The position numbers and the translations under genes were made by a program. Shown piece after piece: positions 17,977 through 27,333 of a DNA stretch of 64,000 nucleotides. The DNA is from Pelatocladus maniniholoensis HA4357-MV3 (lineage in GTDB: Bacteria; Cyanobacteriota; Cyanobacteriia; Cyanobacteriales; Nostocaceae), in the NCBI GenBank assembly GCA_019359115.1, contig JAHHHW010000071.1, forward strand, positions 1 through 64,000, in the 5' to 3' direction. How positions within the stretch are numbered: position 1 is the first letter of the stretch; every line of letters begins with the position of its first letter. The notes beneath the pieces were generated by a model. It saw only the letters and a list, made by a program, of their open reading frames with translations, made no database searches and was not told where the DNA came from.

Positions 17977-20010
17977 ATGAAAAAGATTGTTTACTCATTT
18001 GACGTATTTGATACATCCATAACCCGAATTTGGGCAAAACCAACTGACCTATTCTGGGAATTAGGTGATCAACTCCGAAAAGATAATTTAATTCAAATGG
18101 CACCTGAATCTTGGTCTCACCTAAGAATGGAGGCTGAAAGAATTGCTAGAGAAACTGGACCTGTTTATGAAATAGGACTAGAAGAAATTTATGAACAAAT
18201 TGCTAGTTCTTTAAACTGGTCAACAGATGAAGTTGAAAGGGCAAAACAAAAAGAAATAGAAATTGAGCTATCGAGTTTACGTCCAGTACCTGCTACGCAA
18301 AAACGCATTCAGTCGCTCTATCAAGCGAATGAAAGAGTAATTTATATTTCGGATATGTATCTGTCTGAAGAAGTTATTCGGAATTTCTTGAAAGAAAACA
18401 AAGTTTGGACTCCAGGCAGTACTTTATACGTTTCATCTGAAACAAGAATTAATAAGGGAAGTGGTGAGTTATTTAAATACTGTTTGATACAAGAAGGAGT
18501 CAAACGAGAACAGTTTAAACATGTTGGAGATAACCGACAAGCTGATATAAAAGTTCCGAAAAAGCTTGGTATTCCAGTTGAATATTTTACTCAAGCTCAC
18601 CTGAATCGCTATGAGCAAAAAATTGCAGAAACAACTCAATTTTCTTTAAAGTTTAGATCCCTACTCGCTGGAGCCAGTAGGCTTACCCGTTTGCAGTCTC
18701 AAGAAACAAACAATCATCAAAAAGTTATTTGGGAAACGACAGCAAGTGCTGTTGCTCCAATTCTATTTGGTTTCGTGTACTGGTGTTTAGTCGAAGCCCA
18801 ACAAAGAGGACTTCAAAGATTATACTTTGTCGCCAGAGATGGGCAGATACTGCACAAAATAGCTCAGGTGATCTGCCAAAATTGGGGGTTTGCAATTGAC
18901 TGCCGTTATTTATATGGTTCGCGTCAAGCGTGGCACATGCCTGCAATTCAGAAGATTGGTGAAGATGAGCTTGATTGGATTTTGGTTGCGACTGGTTCAC
19001 TTGATCGCTTTTTATCAATTCGCTCTTTATGTGACCGAGTAAACATCTCACCCGATCAAATCAAAGATGTTCTGAATCGCTATGGCTTTTCAACAGAAAA
19101 ATGGGATCTCAATCTTCAGCAGCACGAACGCGACTTGATGCAGAATATTTTTACAGAGAAAGAAGTTACCGATCTGATCATCGCAACTGCTGCTAGCTAT
19201 CGCGATCAGGCGATTGGTTATTTCCGTCAAGAAGGGATAGGTGATGGAGTTCCCTTTGGTTTTGTCGATATTGGCTGGAGTGGACGCACACAAAGATCTT
19301 TGAGTAAATTACTGAACATTGCTGGTATTTATCCCGAATCTGGCATTTATGGTTTTTATTTTGCGCTTCAAGAGCGAGTTAAGCCATTTAAGGAAGATCA
19401 ATCACTTGCTTATTTTTATGATGTAGATCAACCATCTGGCGATCGCTATTTTCTATGTAAGTACAGATGCTTGTTCGAGCTGTTCATGTCAGCAGATCAT
19501 GGTAGCACTACCAGATATGAGCGACGCGATAACCAATATGTCCCTATTCTTCGTCAACCAAAAAACGAAGAAGCGATTAACTGGGGATTATATGTCTTGC
19601 AAAATGCGACGGTTGAATTTGCAAAGCAACTAACAACTAATTTGGACGTGCAGGAATGTACAATTAATCTTTTTTATGAAGCGACTGAAATTTTGTCAAG
19701 AGAGTTTGTCTTAGAACCTTCCTATCAGGAAGCAGAAGTATTTGGCTCCTTTGTCATGGCTGGAGATATAACTGAAAATTCTTTCTATGAACTAGCACCT
19801 ATTTACAATTTAGTTGATTGGTGTAAATTACTGCTTTTTAGTAAGCATCGACATCCAGATGTTTGGTTTACAGCCTCAGTTGTAAGAGCTAATCCAATCA
19901 TGAAAACCTTGTTTGGAGTCAAGACAGTTAATAAAATCCGCCAAATCAGGAGAAAATTTATCAAGCCAAAGCTTGCTAATTCAACTCAACAAATAAGTCA
20001 ACCTACTTAA
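17977..20010 (+). CDS. HAD-superfamily protein of polysaccharide loci (COG5610-like), two-domain
   Basis: This 677-residue protein opens with VYSFDVFDTSITR, the HAD nucleophile motif DxD (DVFDT), then VIYISDMYLSEEVI (second HAD motif) and KHVGDNRQADIKVPKKLGI (acidic motif IV). The N-terminal 230 residues are therefore a phosphatase-type domain. The remaining 450 residues contain LYFVARDGQILHKIAQVI, FGFVDIGWSGRTQRSLSKLL and an FCKYRCLFELFMS-like region. They form a domain common in O-antigen and capsule clusters, often next to transferases, without an established activity. A glycan-phosphate trimming role is inference. ATG 17977 begins the HAD fold directly. Confidence 0.75.
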   Translation: MKKIVYSFDVFDTSITRIWAKPTDLFWELGDQLRKDNLIQMAPESWSHLRMEAERIARETGPVYEIGLEEIYEQIASSLNWSTDEVERAKQKEIEIELSSLRPVPATQKRIQSLYQANERVIYISDMYLSEEVIRNFLKENKVWTPGSTLYVSSETRINKGSGELFKYCLIQEGVKREQFKHVGDNRQADIKVPKKLGIPVEYFTQAHLNRYEQKIAETTQFSLKFRSLLAGASRLTRLQSQETNNHQKVIWETTASAVAPILFGFVYWCLVEAQQRGLQRLYFVARDGQILHKIAQVICQNWGFAIDCRYLYGSRQAWHMPAIQKIGEDELDWILVATGSLDRFLSIRSLCDRVNISPDQIKDVLNRYGFSTEKWDLNLQQHERDLMQNIFTEKEVTDLIIATAASYRDQAIGYFRQEGIGDGVPFGFVDIGWSGRTQRSLSKLLNIAGIYPESGIYGFYFALQERVKPFKEDQSLAYFYDVDQPSGDRYFLCKYRCLFELFMSADHGSTTRYERRDNQYVPILRQPKNEEAINWGLYVLQNATVEFAKQLTTNLDVQECTINLFYEATEILSREFVLEPSYQEAEVFGSFVMAGDITENSFYELAPIYNLVDWCKLLLFSKHRHPDVWFTASVVRANPIMKTLFGVKTVNKIRQIRRKFIKPKLANSTQQISQPT

Positions 20011-20077
20011 CCTCTACTCTGGCTATCGTTTTTTCGAGAAATTAATTTACCCTACCTTAGTTCTAAGAGCATACAGC

Positions 20078-20458
20078 ATGTACATCAATACAGAGCTGAA
20101 ACAACAAAGAAATAATTTGAGGTTAGAAACTATTGAACTGCAAGTTCAGTCAGAAGCAAAAAATTGCCAGGGCGATAGTTTAGCATTACTTGCATTACTA
20201 CGGTTGCTAGAGGGTTTACATCGAGAAATTAGAGATAGTCTCTTTCTGGAATCTTTGCCCAGTAATCGCCAGGGCCTTTACACCTTATTAAAAAATATTG
20301 AAGAGGAAGGTGGTTGGCCATACATTTATCGCATGAAATTACAATCTCTACTAGCAAATTTAGCAGAAAACACTTTCAGTGAGTTAGAAAGTGAAAAAAA
20401 TACACAATCTTTAGTTGAATGTGAAAGTTCAAAACCTCTTAGTGTTAAACAAGGATAA
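20078..20458 (+). CDS. Hypothetical protein, helix-rich, upstream of glf
   Basis: This 126-residue protein is Leu, Glu and Gln rich, with probable long helices (LALLALLRLLEGLHREIRDSLFLESLP) and no transmembrane or signal segment. No family is recognised. The stop is 5 bases before the glf ATG, so it is translationally close to glf and probably in the same operon. Codon usage matches the neighbours. Confidence 0.6.
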   Translation: MYINTELKQQRNNLRLETIELQVQSEAKNCQGDSLALLALLRLLEGLHREIRDSLFLESLPSNRQGLYTLLKNIEEEGGWPYIYRMKLQSLLANLAENTFSELESEKNTQSLVECESSKPLSVKQG

Positions 20459-20463
20459 ACTCT

Positions 20464-21591
20464 ATGAAATTTGATTGGTTAATAATAGGTGCTGGATATT
20501 CTGCGTGTGTGCTGGCTGAGAGAATTGCCACTCAACTTGCACAGAGAGTTTTAATTGTAGAACGGCGAGACCACATCGGTGGCAACGCCTACGATTATTA
20601 CAACGAGCATGGCATTTTAGTACATAAATATGGTCCCCATATTTTCCACACGAAATCAAAAAAAGTTTGGGATTATCTCTCACAATTTACAGAGTGGAGA
20701 CATTACTATCACCATGTACTTGGAGTATTAGAGGGAAAAAAAGTTCCTATTCCTTTTAATCTAAATTCCCTCTATGCTCTTTTTCCACCAAAATATGCAG
20801 AAAAACTAGAAAATTTACTTCTAGAAAACTTTGGTTTTGGAGTCAAAGTACCCATTTTAAAACTACGTGAAAGTGCAAGCGGGGATCTCACTTTTTTAGC
20901 TGAGTATATCTATGACAATGTCTTCCTTCGCTACACCATGAAGCAGTGGGGAGTCAAACCAGAAGAACTGGATAGGGGAGTCACAGGACGTGTTCCAGTC
21001 TACATCAGTCGAGATAACCGTTATTTTCAAGATCCGTACCAAGCTATGCCCAAGCTTGGCTATACTGAAATGTTTCGTCGAATATTGGCTCATCCCAATA
21101 TTAAAATACTTCTAAATACAGATTACCGCGAGATTATCAACGACGTTCAGTTTAATCGGATAATTTGCACTGGTCCGATTGATACATTCTTTGATTATAT
21201 GTATGGTGAATTGCCATACCGTAGTATAAATTTTGAGTTTGAGACTTTAGATCAAGAATGGTATCAAGAAGTTGGAACAGTCAATTACCCCAACGATTAC
21301 GATATTACTCGTATCACTGAACAGAAATACTTGTCAGGACAAATTTCTCCTAAAACTACTTTGGTGAGGGAATATCCTCAAGCTTATATACCTGGAAAAA
21401 ATGATCCTTATTATCCAATTCTGAATGAAGAAAATCGCGATCGCCTTGACCTTTACCTTAAAGAAGTAGAGAAATTGAACGGAACAGTACTTTTTGCAGG
21501 AAGACTTGCAGATTACAAGTACTACGATATGGATCAAGCTGTGTTAAGAGCGCTTGGTCTATTTGAAAAAGAAATAGCAACTATTATTTAG
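20464..21591 (+). CDS. glf: UDP-galactopyranose mutase
   Basis: This 375-residue flavoenzyme interconverts UDP-galactopyranose and UDP-galactofuranose. The N-terminal FAD-binding fold is DWLIIGAGYSACVLAERIA, followed by IVERRDHIGGNAYDYY and HKYGPHIFHTKSKKVWDYLSQF, all diagnostic. YTMKQWGVKPEELD and the GxVNYPNDY-like segment (TVNYPNDYDITRITE) line the active site, and the C-terminal GRLADYKYYDMDQAVLRAL is the conserved FAD-ribityl block. The length is standard. Its presence predicts that the glycan of this locus contains galactofuranose and that one neighbouring transferase uses UDP-Galf. Confidence 0.96.
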   Translation: MKFDWLIIGAGYSACVLAERIATQLAQRVLIVERRDHIGGNAYDYYNEHGILVHKYGPHIFHTKSKKVWDYLSQFTEWRHYYHHVLGVLEGKKVPIPFNLNSLYALFPPKYAEKLENLLLENFGFGVKVPILKLRESASGDLTFLAEYIYDNVFLRYTMKQWGVKPEELDRGVTGRVPVYISRDNRYFQDPYQAMPKLGYTEMFRRILAHPNIKILLNTDYREIINDVQFNRIICTGPIDTFFDYMYGELPYRSINFEFETLDQEWYQEVGTVNYPNDYDITRITEQKYLSGQISPKTTLVREYPQAYIPGKNDPYYPILNEENRDRLDLYLKEVEKLNGTVLFAGRLADYKYYDMDQAVLRALGLFEKEIATII

Positions 21592-21690
21592 GATTGATTA
21601 TACGTCCTAAACTATTAGGTACATGAAAGAGTTGGGTAGAAACATTTTTTTGTAGAATAAATCGCAGATTACATAGAGATATTAATTAAG

Positions 21691-22713
21691 ATGACAATTA
21701 GTAAACCAAAACAACTATCTCAGAAGTCAAATACTCGGCTTACAAAGGTACCTATCAAACTTGAAGCTAATGCCAGCTTATTAATGAGATGGATAACCTG
21801 GTTAAACTTTAATGGTTCTTACAAATTTATTGATAGAAGTAAGGGTAGTCAGCGCCTTCTCGTTATACTTGCTGGTTACAAAGAGTTTCTATGGCCTCTA
21901 ACTTTAAATAGAATAGCCAAGTTTATTCCATCAGATATTGATGTATGTATAGCTTCTTCTGGCTTGTATGTTGATGCTTTAGCACAGTTAGCAGAAAATC
22001 TAGGCTGGTCATATCTTTATACAAAAGACAACAAAGTTGCGCTAGTTCAAAACTTAGCAATAGCGAACCATCAACAAGCAAAATGGATTTACAAATTAGA
22101 CGAAGATATTTTCATTTCTGAGGGATTTTTCGATGATCTGCAAGAAGGATATTTACGTATTCAAGAAGAAGGGTTATACTCTCCTGGAGTTTGCGCTCCT
22201 ATCCTGAATGTCAATGGTTATTCGTACATTAATTTTCTAAAAACTATTGCAGCTGAGAAAGAATATAAAGAGAAATTTGGCGAATTTATACATGCTGCTA
22301 GTGATATTAAAGCACAATCTGATGGAGAAGCCGCTAAGTGGTTATGGGGAAAAAGCTTACCGTTTGATGATACGGCTAATTATATCAGAACACAGCCTTT
22401 TAGTTATTCACCTGTACCACATCGCTTCAGCATAGGAGCTATTTTATTTGAAAAGGAACTTTGGGAAAAATTTGGCGGCTTGCGAACTTCTTTTTCCCAA
22501 GGTGGTCTTGGGATAGATGAGTCACATCTATGTAAAGATTGCATGAGCTTGTCTAGACCAATCATTGTTCTCAACAATGTCTTTGCTGGACACTTCTCAT
22601 TTCGACCTCAAGAAGCTGCTATGAGGCAATATTTACAAGAAATATATTCTCAAATTTGTTTAAAGACAACCTCATCAGAATCTAAAGAGGTATTATCAAG
22701 TCCAGCAAAATAA
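21691..22713 (+). CDS. GT-A-like putative glycosyltransferase
   Basis: This 340-residue protein is probably cytoplasmic. After about 50 residues comes QRLLVILAGYKEFLWPLTLNRIAKFIP, a Rossmann-like start. Then WIYKLDEDIFIS (about residues 131-142) looks like a GT-A metal-binding DxD, and GGLGIDESHLCKDC could be the acceptor/base region. It does not match GT2 closely, so the family stays open. Its position after glf and before a GT2 suggests a role in the same glycan. Upstream there is a 99-base gap without a strong ribosome site. Confidence 0.65.
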   Translation: MTISKPKQLSQKSNTRLTKVPIKLEANASLLMRWITWLNFNGSYKFIDRSKGSQRLLVILAGYKEFLWPLTLNRIAKFIPSDIDVCIASSGLYVDALAQLAENLGWSYLYTKDNKVALVQNLAIANHQQAKWIYKLDEDIFISEGFFDDLQEGYLRIQEEGLYSPGVCAPILNVNGYSYINFLKTIAAEKEYKEKFGEFIHAASDIKAQSDGEAAKWLWGKSLPFDDTANYIRTQPFSYSPVPHRFSIGAILFEKELWEKFGGLRTSFSQGGLGIDESHLCKDCMSLSRPIIVLNNVFAGHFSFRPQEAAMRQYLQEIYSQICLKTTSSESKEVLSSPAK

Positions 22714-22746
22714 CACAAATTTATGGAGTATTGAATTCAAAAACTC

Positions 22747-23832
22747 ATGCAAGAAGTGCAAACTGAAAAACTGCAACCCATTCAAATGTCCCGGCTTCCT
22801 GATAGCCCATTAGTATCTGTAGTAATTGCCAACTACAACTATGACAAATACATTAGTGAGACTTTAGAAAGTGTCTTGAGCCAGACATATCAAAACTTTG
22901 AAATCATCGTTTGTGATGATGGTTCCACTGATAACTCCTGTGATGTCATTGCAAACTATGTTCGTAAGGACTCTAGGATAAAACTCATCAGTAAACAAAA
23001 TGGTGGAGTTGCTAGCGCCTTAAATGCAGCATACAGGGAAAGTAAAGGTCAAATCATTTGCTTACTTGATGCAGATGATGTCTGGATGGATAGAAAGTTG
23101 GAAAAAGTTGTGGAGGCTTTCAAGTCCGATCCTCAATATGGCTTTGTCATTCATAATGTCATGCAAATAGATGGTCAGGGAAACTTGCTGAGACCGACTC
23201 CTATGTTTAAGCATTTATCTTCGGGTTGGATTGCACTTGAGGCTTTAGAAAATGGTGGTTCTCCGCAAGATGTACCTCCAGCATCTGCATTAAGTGTGCG
23301 ACGAGAAATCGCTGAATTGATATTTCCTCTCAATGAAATATTTCGACGTAATGCAGATAGTTTAGTTTCCTATTTAGCACCATTTATCACTGTAATTGAA
23401 TCTATTCCAGAGGCGTTAAGTAAATTCCGCTTTCATGGAGGAAATACAACCAGTCAGGTAACTTCCACCGTTGATTCTCTAGAACGGAGCCAAAGTGTTT
23501 TTGAAGCTGTCCATAGAGAACAAAAACTGTTTTTAAGACGTGTCTATGGTGAGGTATTTGCACAAAAGCTCACAAGTCTGAGCCTGAATTTGCTAGTTTG
23601 TCACGATCGCTATTTAATTGCCCGTCTCAAAGGTATACCAAAAGCGAAGAGGCAAGAAATTCATCGCCAGCTTGTAAATCACCCACAATTCTATAGTTTT
23701 AGTTCTCCTCATCAAAAATGGTTGTTGAAGTGGGGTGAATATCTACCAGATATCCTTTTTGCCCCTGTGTTCAAACTAGTTTATGGTTCGGGTAAACTAA
23801 AGTCTTGGGTGAGGAAACTACTAGCGCGTTGA
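22747..23832 (+). CDS. Glycosyltransferase family 2 (GT-A)
   Basis: This 361-residue classical GT2 has SPLVSVVIANYNYDKYISETLESVLSQTYQ, then IIVCDDGSTDNSCDVI and the DxD motif in LLDADDVWMDRKLEKVVE (about residue 110). The second half is all-helical and may contact membrane or acceptor. No transmembrane anchor is obvious. It follows the GT-A-like gene by 33 bases, in operon-like spacing. Confidence 0.9.
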   Translation: MQEVQTEKLQPIQMSRLPDSPLVSVVIANYNYDKYISETLESVLSQTYQNFEIIVCDDGSTDNSCDVIANYVRKDSRIKLISKQNGGVASALNAAYRESKGQIICLLDADDVWMDRKLEKVVEAFKSDPQYGFVIHNVMQIDGQGNLLRPTPMFKHLSSGWIALEALENGGSPQDVPPASALSVRREIAELIFPLNEIFRRNADSLVSYLAPFITVIESIPEALSKFRFHGGNTTSQVTSTVDSLERSQSVFEAVHREQKLFLRRVYGEVFAQKLTSLSLNLLVCHDRYLIARLKGIPKAKRQEIHRQLVNHPQFYSFSSPHQKWLLKWGEYLPDILFAPVFKLVYGSGKLKSWVRKLLAR

Positions 23833-23928
23833 CTCACGATCAGCTATGTACAAAGATGGCGATCGCTACTAGTATTATCTAAAGAAATAAAAATCATAAA
23901 TTGCGTTTATGATTAGGAGATAAATATC

Positions 23929-24669
23929 ATGTCTTCAAACAATGTATCTAGTGGTAATACAATTGATGAACTTTATGAACGATATAATGAACTGTCTGGT
24001 AGACCAACAGTTAAAGATAAGCTCGCAAAAGAAAAAATTTTTAAATCATTTCAACGTACTTTAAAAAACTGGCTCCCCACAGATCGATCAATCAAAATTT
24101 TAGATGTAGGTTGTGGTGAGGGAGCCTTACTCACATTTTTAAAAGAAAAAGGATATAACAATCTTACAGGCTTAGATATTTCAGAGCAAAATGTAGCTAT
24201 TTGCCAAGAATTGGGATTAACATTTGTCCAAAAATTTGATGCAAAACAACTAAATGAATTTGAAAAAGCAGAAGAGTTTGATGTGATTTTCGCCCTCGAT
24301 ATTCTAGAACATTTACCAAAGCAATCAGCATCTCAATTTCTCAAACAAATTCGAGAAAAACTCAAACCCAATGGCTGCGTCGTCATTCAAACTCCCAATA
24401 TGGGTAGTATATTTGGTTGTTTGTACAGATATAATGACCTTTCTCACGAATTCGGAGTTGCAGAAAACACTCTTCTTAATCTCCTATTAATAGCTGGATT
24501 TGAATCTAATAAAGTTGAGATCAAACCCCAGTGGGCTGCATCAACACTCTTAGGACGTCTAAAAGAAGCATACTTGTGCTTATTGCACCAACTCATTTTT
24601 ATTGCAGAAGGAGCAGGTCGTCCCAAAATACCAACAAAAAATCTCTTGGCTCGAGCATATCGTTCATAG
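23929..24669 (+). CDS. Class I SAM-dependent methyltransferase
   Basis: This 246-residue enzyme has motif I ILDVGCGEGALLTFLKEKG (about 59-77), motif II NLTGLDIS, an acidic DVIFALDILEHLP (about 119-131) and RGKLKPNG-like KLKPNGCVVIQTPN. It resembles methyltransferases of O-antigen and capsule loci that methylate sugars or cap chains. With a Wzm/Wzt exporter, terminal methylation is a known stop signal in O9/O8-type systems, so a chain-capping role is a reasonable inference. TTAGGAGATAAATATC precedes the ATG. Confidence 0.85.
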   Translation: MSSNNVSSGNTIDELYERYNELSGRPTVKDKLAKEKIFKSFQRTLKNWLPTDRSIKILDVGCGEGALLTFLKEKGYNNLTGLDISEQNVAICQELGLTFVQKFDAKQLNEFEKAEEFDVIFALDILEHLPKQSASQFLKQIREKLKPNGCVVIQTPNMGSIFGCLYRYNDLSHEFGVAENTLLNLLLIAGFESNKVEIKPQWAASTLLGRLKEAYLCLLHQLIFIAEGAGRPKIPTKNLLARAYRS

Positions 24670-24732
24670 AGGTCTTCTTGATAAATTGCTGTATGACAAA
24701 ATCATGTTCCAATACACTCAAAATTCCCTAGA

Positions 24733-25905
24733 ATGATGAACTCTAAGCTACGCGTACTTTTTATCAGTCACACCTATGTAGTAGGAGTGAACCAGGGAAA
24801 ATTGAATGCGATCGCCGAAACAAATAAAGTCGAAGTTGGCTTGCTAACTCCTAGTAACTGGAAAGCTCTGGAGTGGAATCGCTTTTTTGAGGTAGAAAAA
24901 CCCTACCCCAAAATCAAAATTTATACAGCACCTGTATTATTTACAGGTCGTGGTGGCGCTCACATTTATCCACCTTGGAAAATTTGGCAAGTAGTTAACG
25001 ATTTTCAACCCGATCTAGTGCAAGTTGAGGAAGAAGTCTTTTCTCTGTGTGCTTTTGAGCTAGCAGTTTGGAGCCGACTCACAGGTAAGCCATTGGTCGT
25101 ATTTGGTTGGGAGAACATGGAACGTAACCTACCAAAACCGCGCCATTGGGTACGCCAATTTGTCCTCAATACCGCACAGTTAATACTTCCTGGTAATCAA
25201 GATGGCGCAAATTTGCTGCGTCAGTGGGGTTACACTGGCTTGATGGAAGTTATGCCTCAGATGGGAGTGGATACTAGTTTATTCAGTCCGCGATTATCCG
25301 AGGGAGGCAAAAATCAAGAGTTTCGCATCGGCTTTCTCGGAAGATTGGTTCCAGAAAAAGGTATTGACACTATATTTGCAGCCGCTCGGCTTCTGAGAGA
25401 ACGGAGTTTAAAGTATCAAATTATTATTTGTGGTTCCGGATCATACGAAGAATCACTGAGGCAAGAAGCACAGAAACAGCAGATTGCCGATTTAGTCATC
25501 TGGCGGGGATCAGTACGCCACGAACAAGCACCAGAGGAACTGAGCCAGTTTCATGTCTTAGTTCTGCCTTCACGCACCACTGATACTTGGAAAGAACAAT
25601 TTGGTCATGTGTTAATTGAAGCAATGGCAATGGGTGTGCCGATTGTTGGCTCTAATAGTGGGGAAATTGCCAACGTCATCGGTCAAAATGATCTGGTGTT
25701 TCCAGAAGGAGATGCTCACACACTAGCGGCAATTTTAGAAAAGATGATCCGCGAACCAAATTGGCGACAAGAACTAAGAAACTATGTCATTTCGAGAGTT
25801 GAACAACACTATACTCATGAACGAATAGCCGAACGCTTAATCAACCTCTGGAATATATTACTCAATCAAAACAAAGGAGAGTATGCCATTAGTGTTAATA
25901 GTTGA
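24733..25905 (+). CDS. Glycosyltransferase family 4 (GT-B)
   Basis: This 390-residue transferase has LRVLFISHTYVVGVNQGKL at its start and a GT4 donor domain: FRIGFLGRLVPEKGIDTIFAAARLL, IICGSGSYEESL and the E-x7-E motif as WKEQFGHVLIEAMAMGVPIVGSNSGEI. The first domain contains DLVQVEEEVFSLCAFELA. A second in-frame ATG at 24736 is equally possible. It is in tandem with a second GT4 gene whose frame starts within 60 bases, so the two are surely co-transcribed. Confidence 0.88.
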   Translation: MMNSKLRVLFISHTYVVGVNQGKLNAIAETNKVEVGLLTPSNWKALEWNRFFEVEKPYPKIKIYTAPVLFTGRGGAHIYPPWKIWQVVNDFQPDLVQVEEEVFSLCAFELAVWSRLTGKPLVVFGWENMERNLPKPRHWVRQFVLNTAQLILPGNQDGANLLRQWGYTGLMEVMPQMGVDTSLFSPRLSEGGKNQEFRIGFLGRLVPEKGIDTIFAAARLLRERSLKYQIIICGSGSYEESLRQEAQKQQIADLVIWRGSVRHEQAPEELSQFHVLVLPSRTTDTWKEQFGHVLIEAMAMGVPIVGSNSGEIANVIGQNDLVFPEGDAHTLAAILEKMIREPNWRQELRNYVISRVEQHYTHERIAERLINLWNILLNQNKGEYAISVNS

Positions 25906-25961
25906 GCCAAAGTCCTTTGAGTTTAGCTTTGATCAAATTAAATTGCAGGAATAGGGTAAAA

Positions 25962-27146
25962 ATGCGTGTAGTAATTGTGCGTACAATGCCCAATTTTAGT
26001 ATGGATGTCTATGCTGATGGTCTGATTTCGGGACTACGAACTGTAAGACCTGATTGGGAAATTGTTGATTTAGCACCCCACCCCGTAGATAGAAAAAGTC
26101 GATCTTGGACTTTGCGAGCCAAAAAATTCTATGAGCGTTTCTGGGGTTTTCCAGGCAAGGTACAAAAACAACCAGGAGATATTTTTCATATTATCGACCA
26201 TAGCGAAGCTCATATTATTAATTGGTTAAAAAATCAGGGTAAACCTGCCTTTGTTACCTGTCACGACTTAATTAACTTCTTCTACCGTAATAATCTTCAG
26301 GGTTCAGTACAGTTGCCAATCATCAGCAGTGGTATGTGGCAAAAGTCTGTGCAAACCATGCGATATGCAGATCATATCATTGCTGTCTCTTCTACTACAG
26401 CTAAAGACACAGCTCAAATATTGAATATTAATTGCGATCGCATTGCTGTTGTTCCTAATGCTGTTGAAGCTATATATCAACCTCTACCTAAACACCAAGC
26501 AGAGTCTTTTCGCCAGCAACATAATATTTCACCTGAGACATTTTGTCTATTAAATGTTGGTTCAGATCATCCACGTAAAAATATTTCTACTATTCTGACA
26601 GTCGTCAAAATTTTGAAAGAACAAGGGCTACCAATCCAGTTTTGGAAAGCAGGCTCAGACTTCAAACCCGATCAGAAACAATATATCCAAACTCATGGGC
26701 TAGAAAACTATATAAAGTATTTAGGACAACCAGATAAAGCTACTTTGGTAAAAATTTATAATGCTGCTAATTGTTTGATTGCACCCTCATTACATGAAGG
26801 ATTTGGCATCACAATTATAGAAGCAATGGCCTGCGGCATACCGGTGATTACCTCTCAAGTTTCTGCTATGCCGGAAGTAGTCGATAATGCTGGAATTTTG
26901 ATAGATCCCACAAATCCTCAAGAAATAGCAGATGCTGTGTGTCGTCTTTACAGCGACCCTGTATACTATCAAGAATTAGTTGAGAAAGGTCTATCAAGAG
27001 TCAAATCATTTACCTGGGAAAAAACCGCAGAGCAAATTGCTCAAATATATGAGAAATCACTAAAAATAAAAGCAACTCAAGTTTTATATCCATCACAACA
27101 ACCAAAAGGCGAAGTTACCAAACCCTCCTTACCAAATTCAACTTGA
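25962..27146 (+). CDS. Glycosyltransferase family 4 (GT-B)
   Basis: This 394-residue transferase starts from the ATG at 25962, which opens a Rossmann strand (MRVVIVRTMPNFSMDVYADGLI). A longer frame from a TTG at 25902 overlaps the previous gene and lacks support. The donor domain has FCLLNVGSDHPRKNISTILTVV, LVKIYNAANCLIAPSLHEGFGITIIEAMACGIPVITSQVSAMPEVV with an intact E-x7-E, and NAGILIDPTNPQEIADAV. A low-complexity tail follows. The acceptor is unknown. Confidence 0.88.
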   Translation: MRVVIVRTMPNFSMDVYADGLISGLRTVRPDWEIVDLAPHPVDRKSRSWTLRAKKFYERFWGFPGKVQKQPGDIFHIIDHSEAHIINWLKNQGKPAFVTCHDLINFFYRNNLQGSVQLPIISSGMWQKSVQTMRYADHIIAVSSTTAKDTAQILNINCDRIAVVPNAVEAIYQPLPKHQAESFRQQHNISPETFCLLNVGSDHPRKNISTILTVVKILKEQGLPIQFWKAGSDFKPDQKQYIQTHGLENYIKYLGQPDKATLVKIYNAANCLIAPSLHEGFGITIIEAMACGIPVITSQVSAMPEVVDNAGILIDPTNPQEIADAVCRLYSDPVYYQELVEKGLSRVKSFTWEKTAEQIAQIYEKSLKIKATQVLYPSQQPKGEVTKPSLPNST

Positions 27147-27333
27147 TAACAATAAACTAAAGCCTCTGTCTCTTATATTCAAGATACGTATTTAAACCTA
27201 AATATGATTATTGCTATCAATATCACTATATTCCAATACGCTTGCTGATCAACACTACAATCCTTTGTAGAGACCGGATAAATACGGTTTCATTCCTAAA
27301 AAATTAGTATTTTATTATACTCAAGAGGTATTT
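27147..27333. other. Intergenic, no gene seen
   Basis: This 187-base gap separates two GT4 genes and is longer than the other gaps of this part of the locus. It may hold an internal promoter. AAGAGG lies just before the next ATG. Confidence 0.4.
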
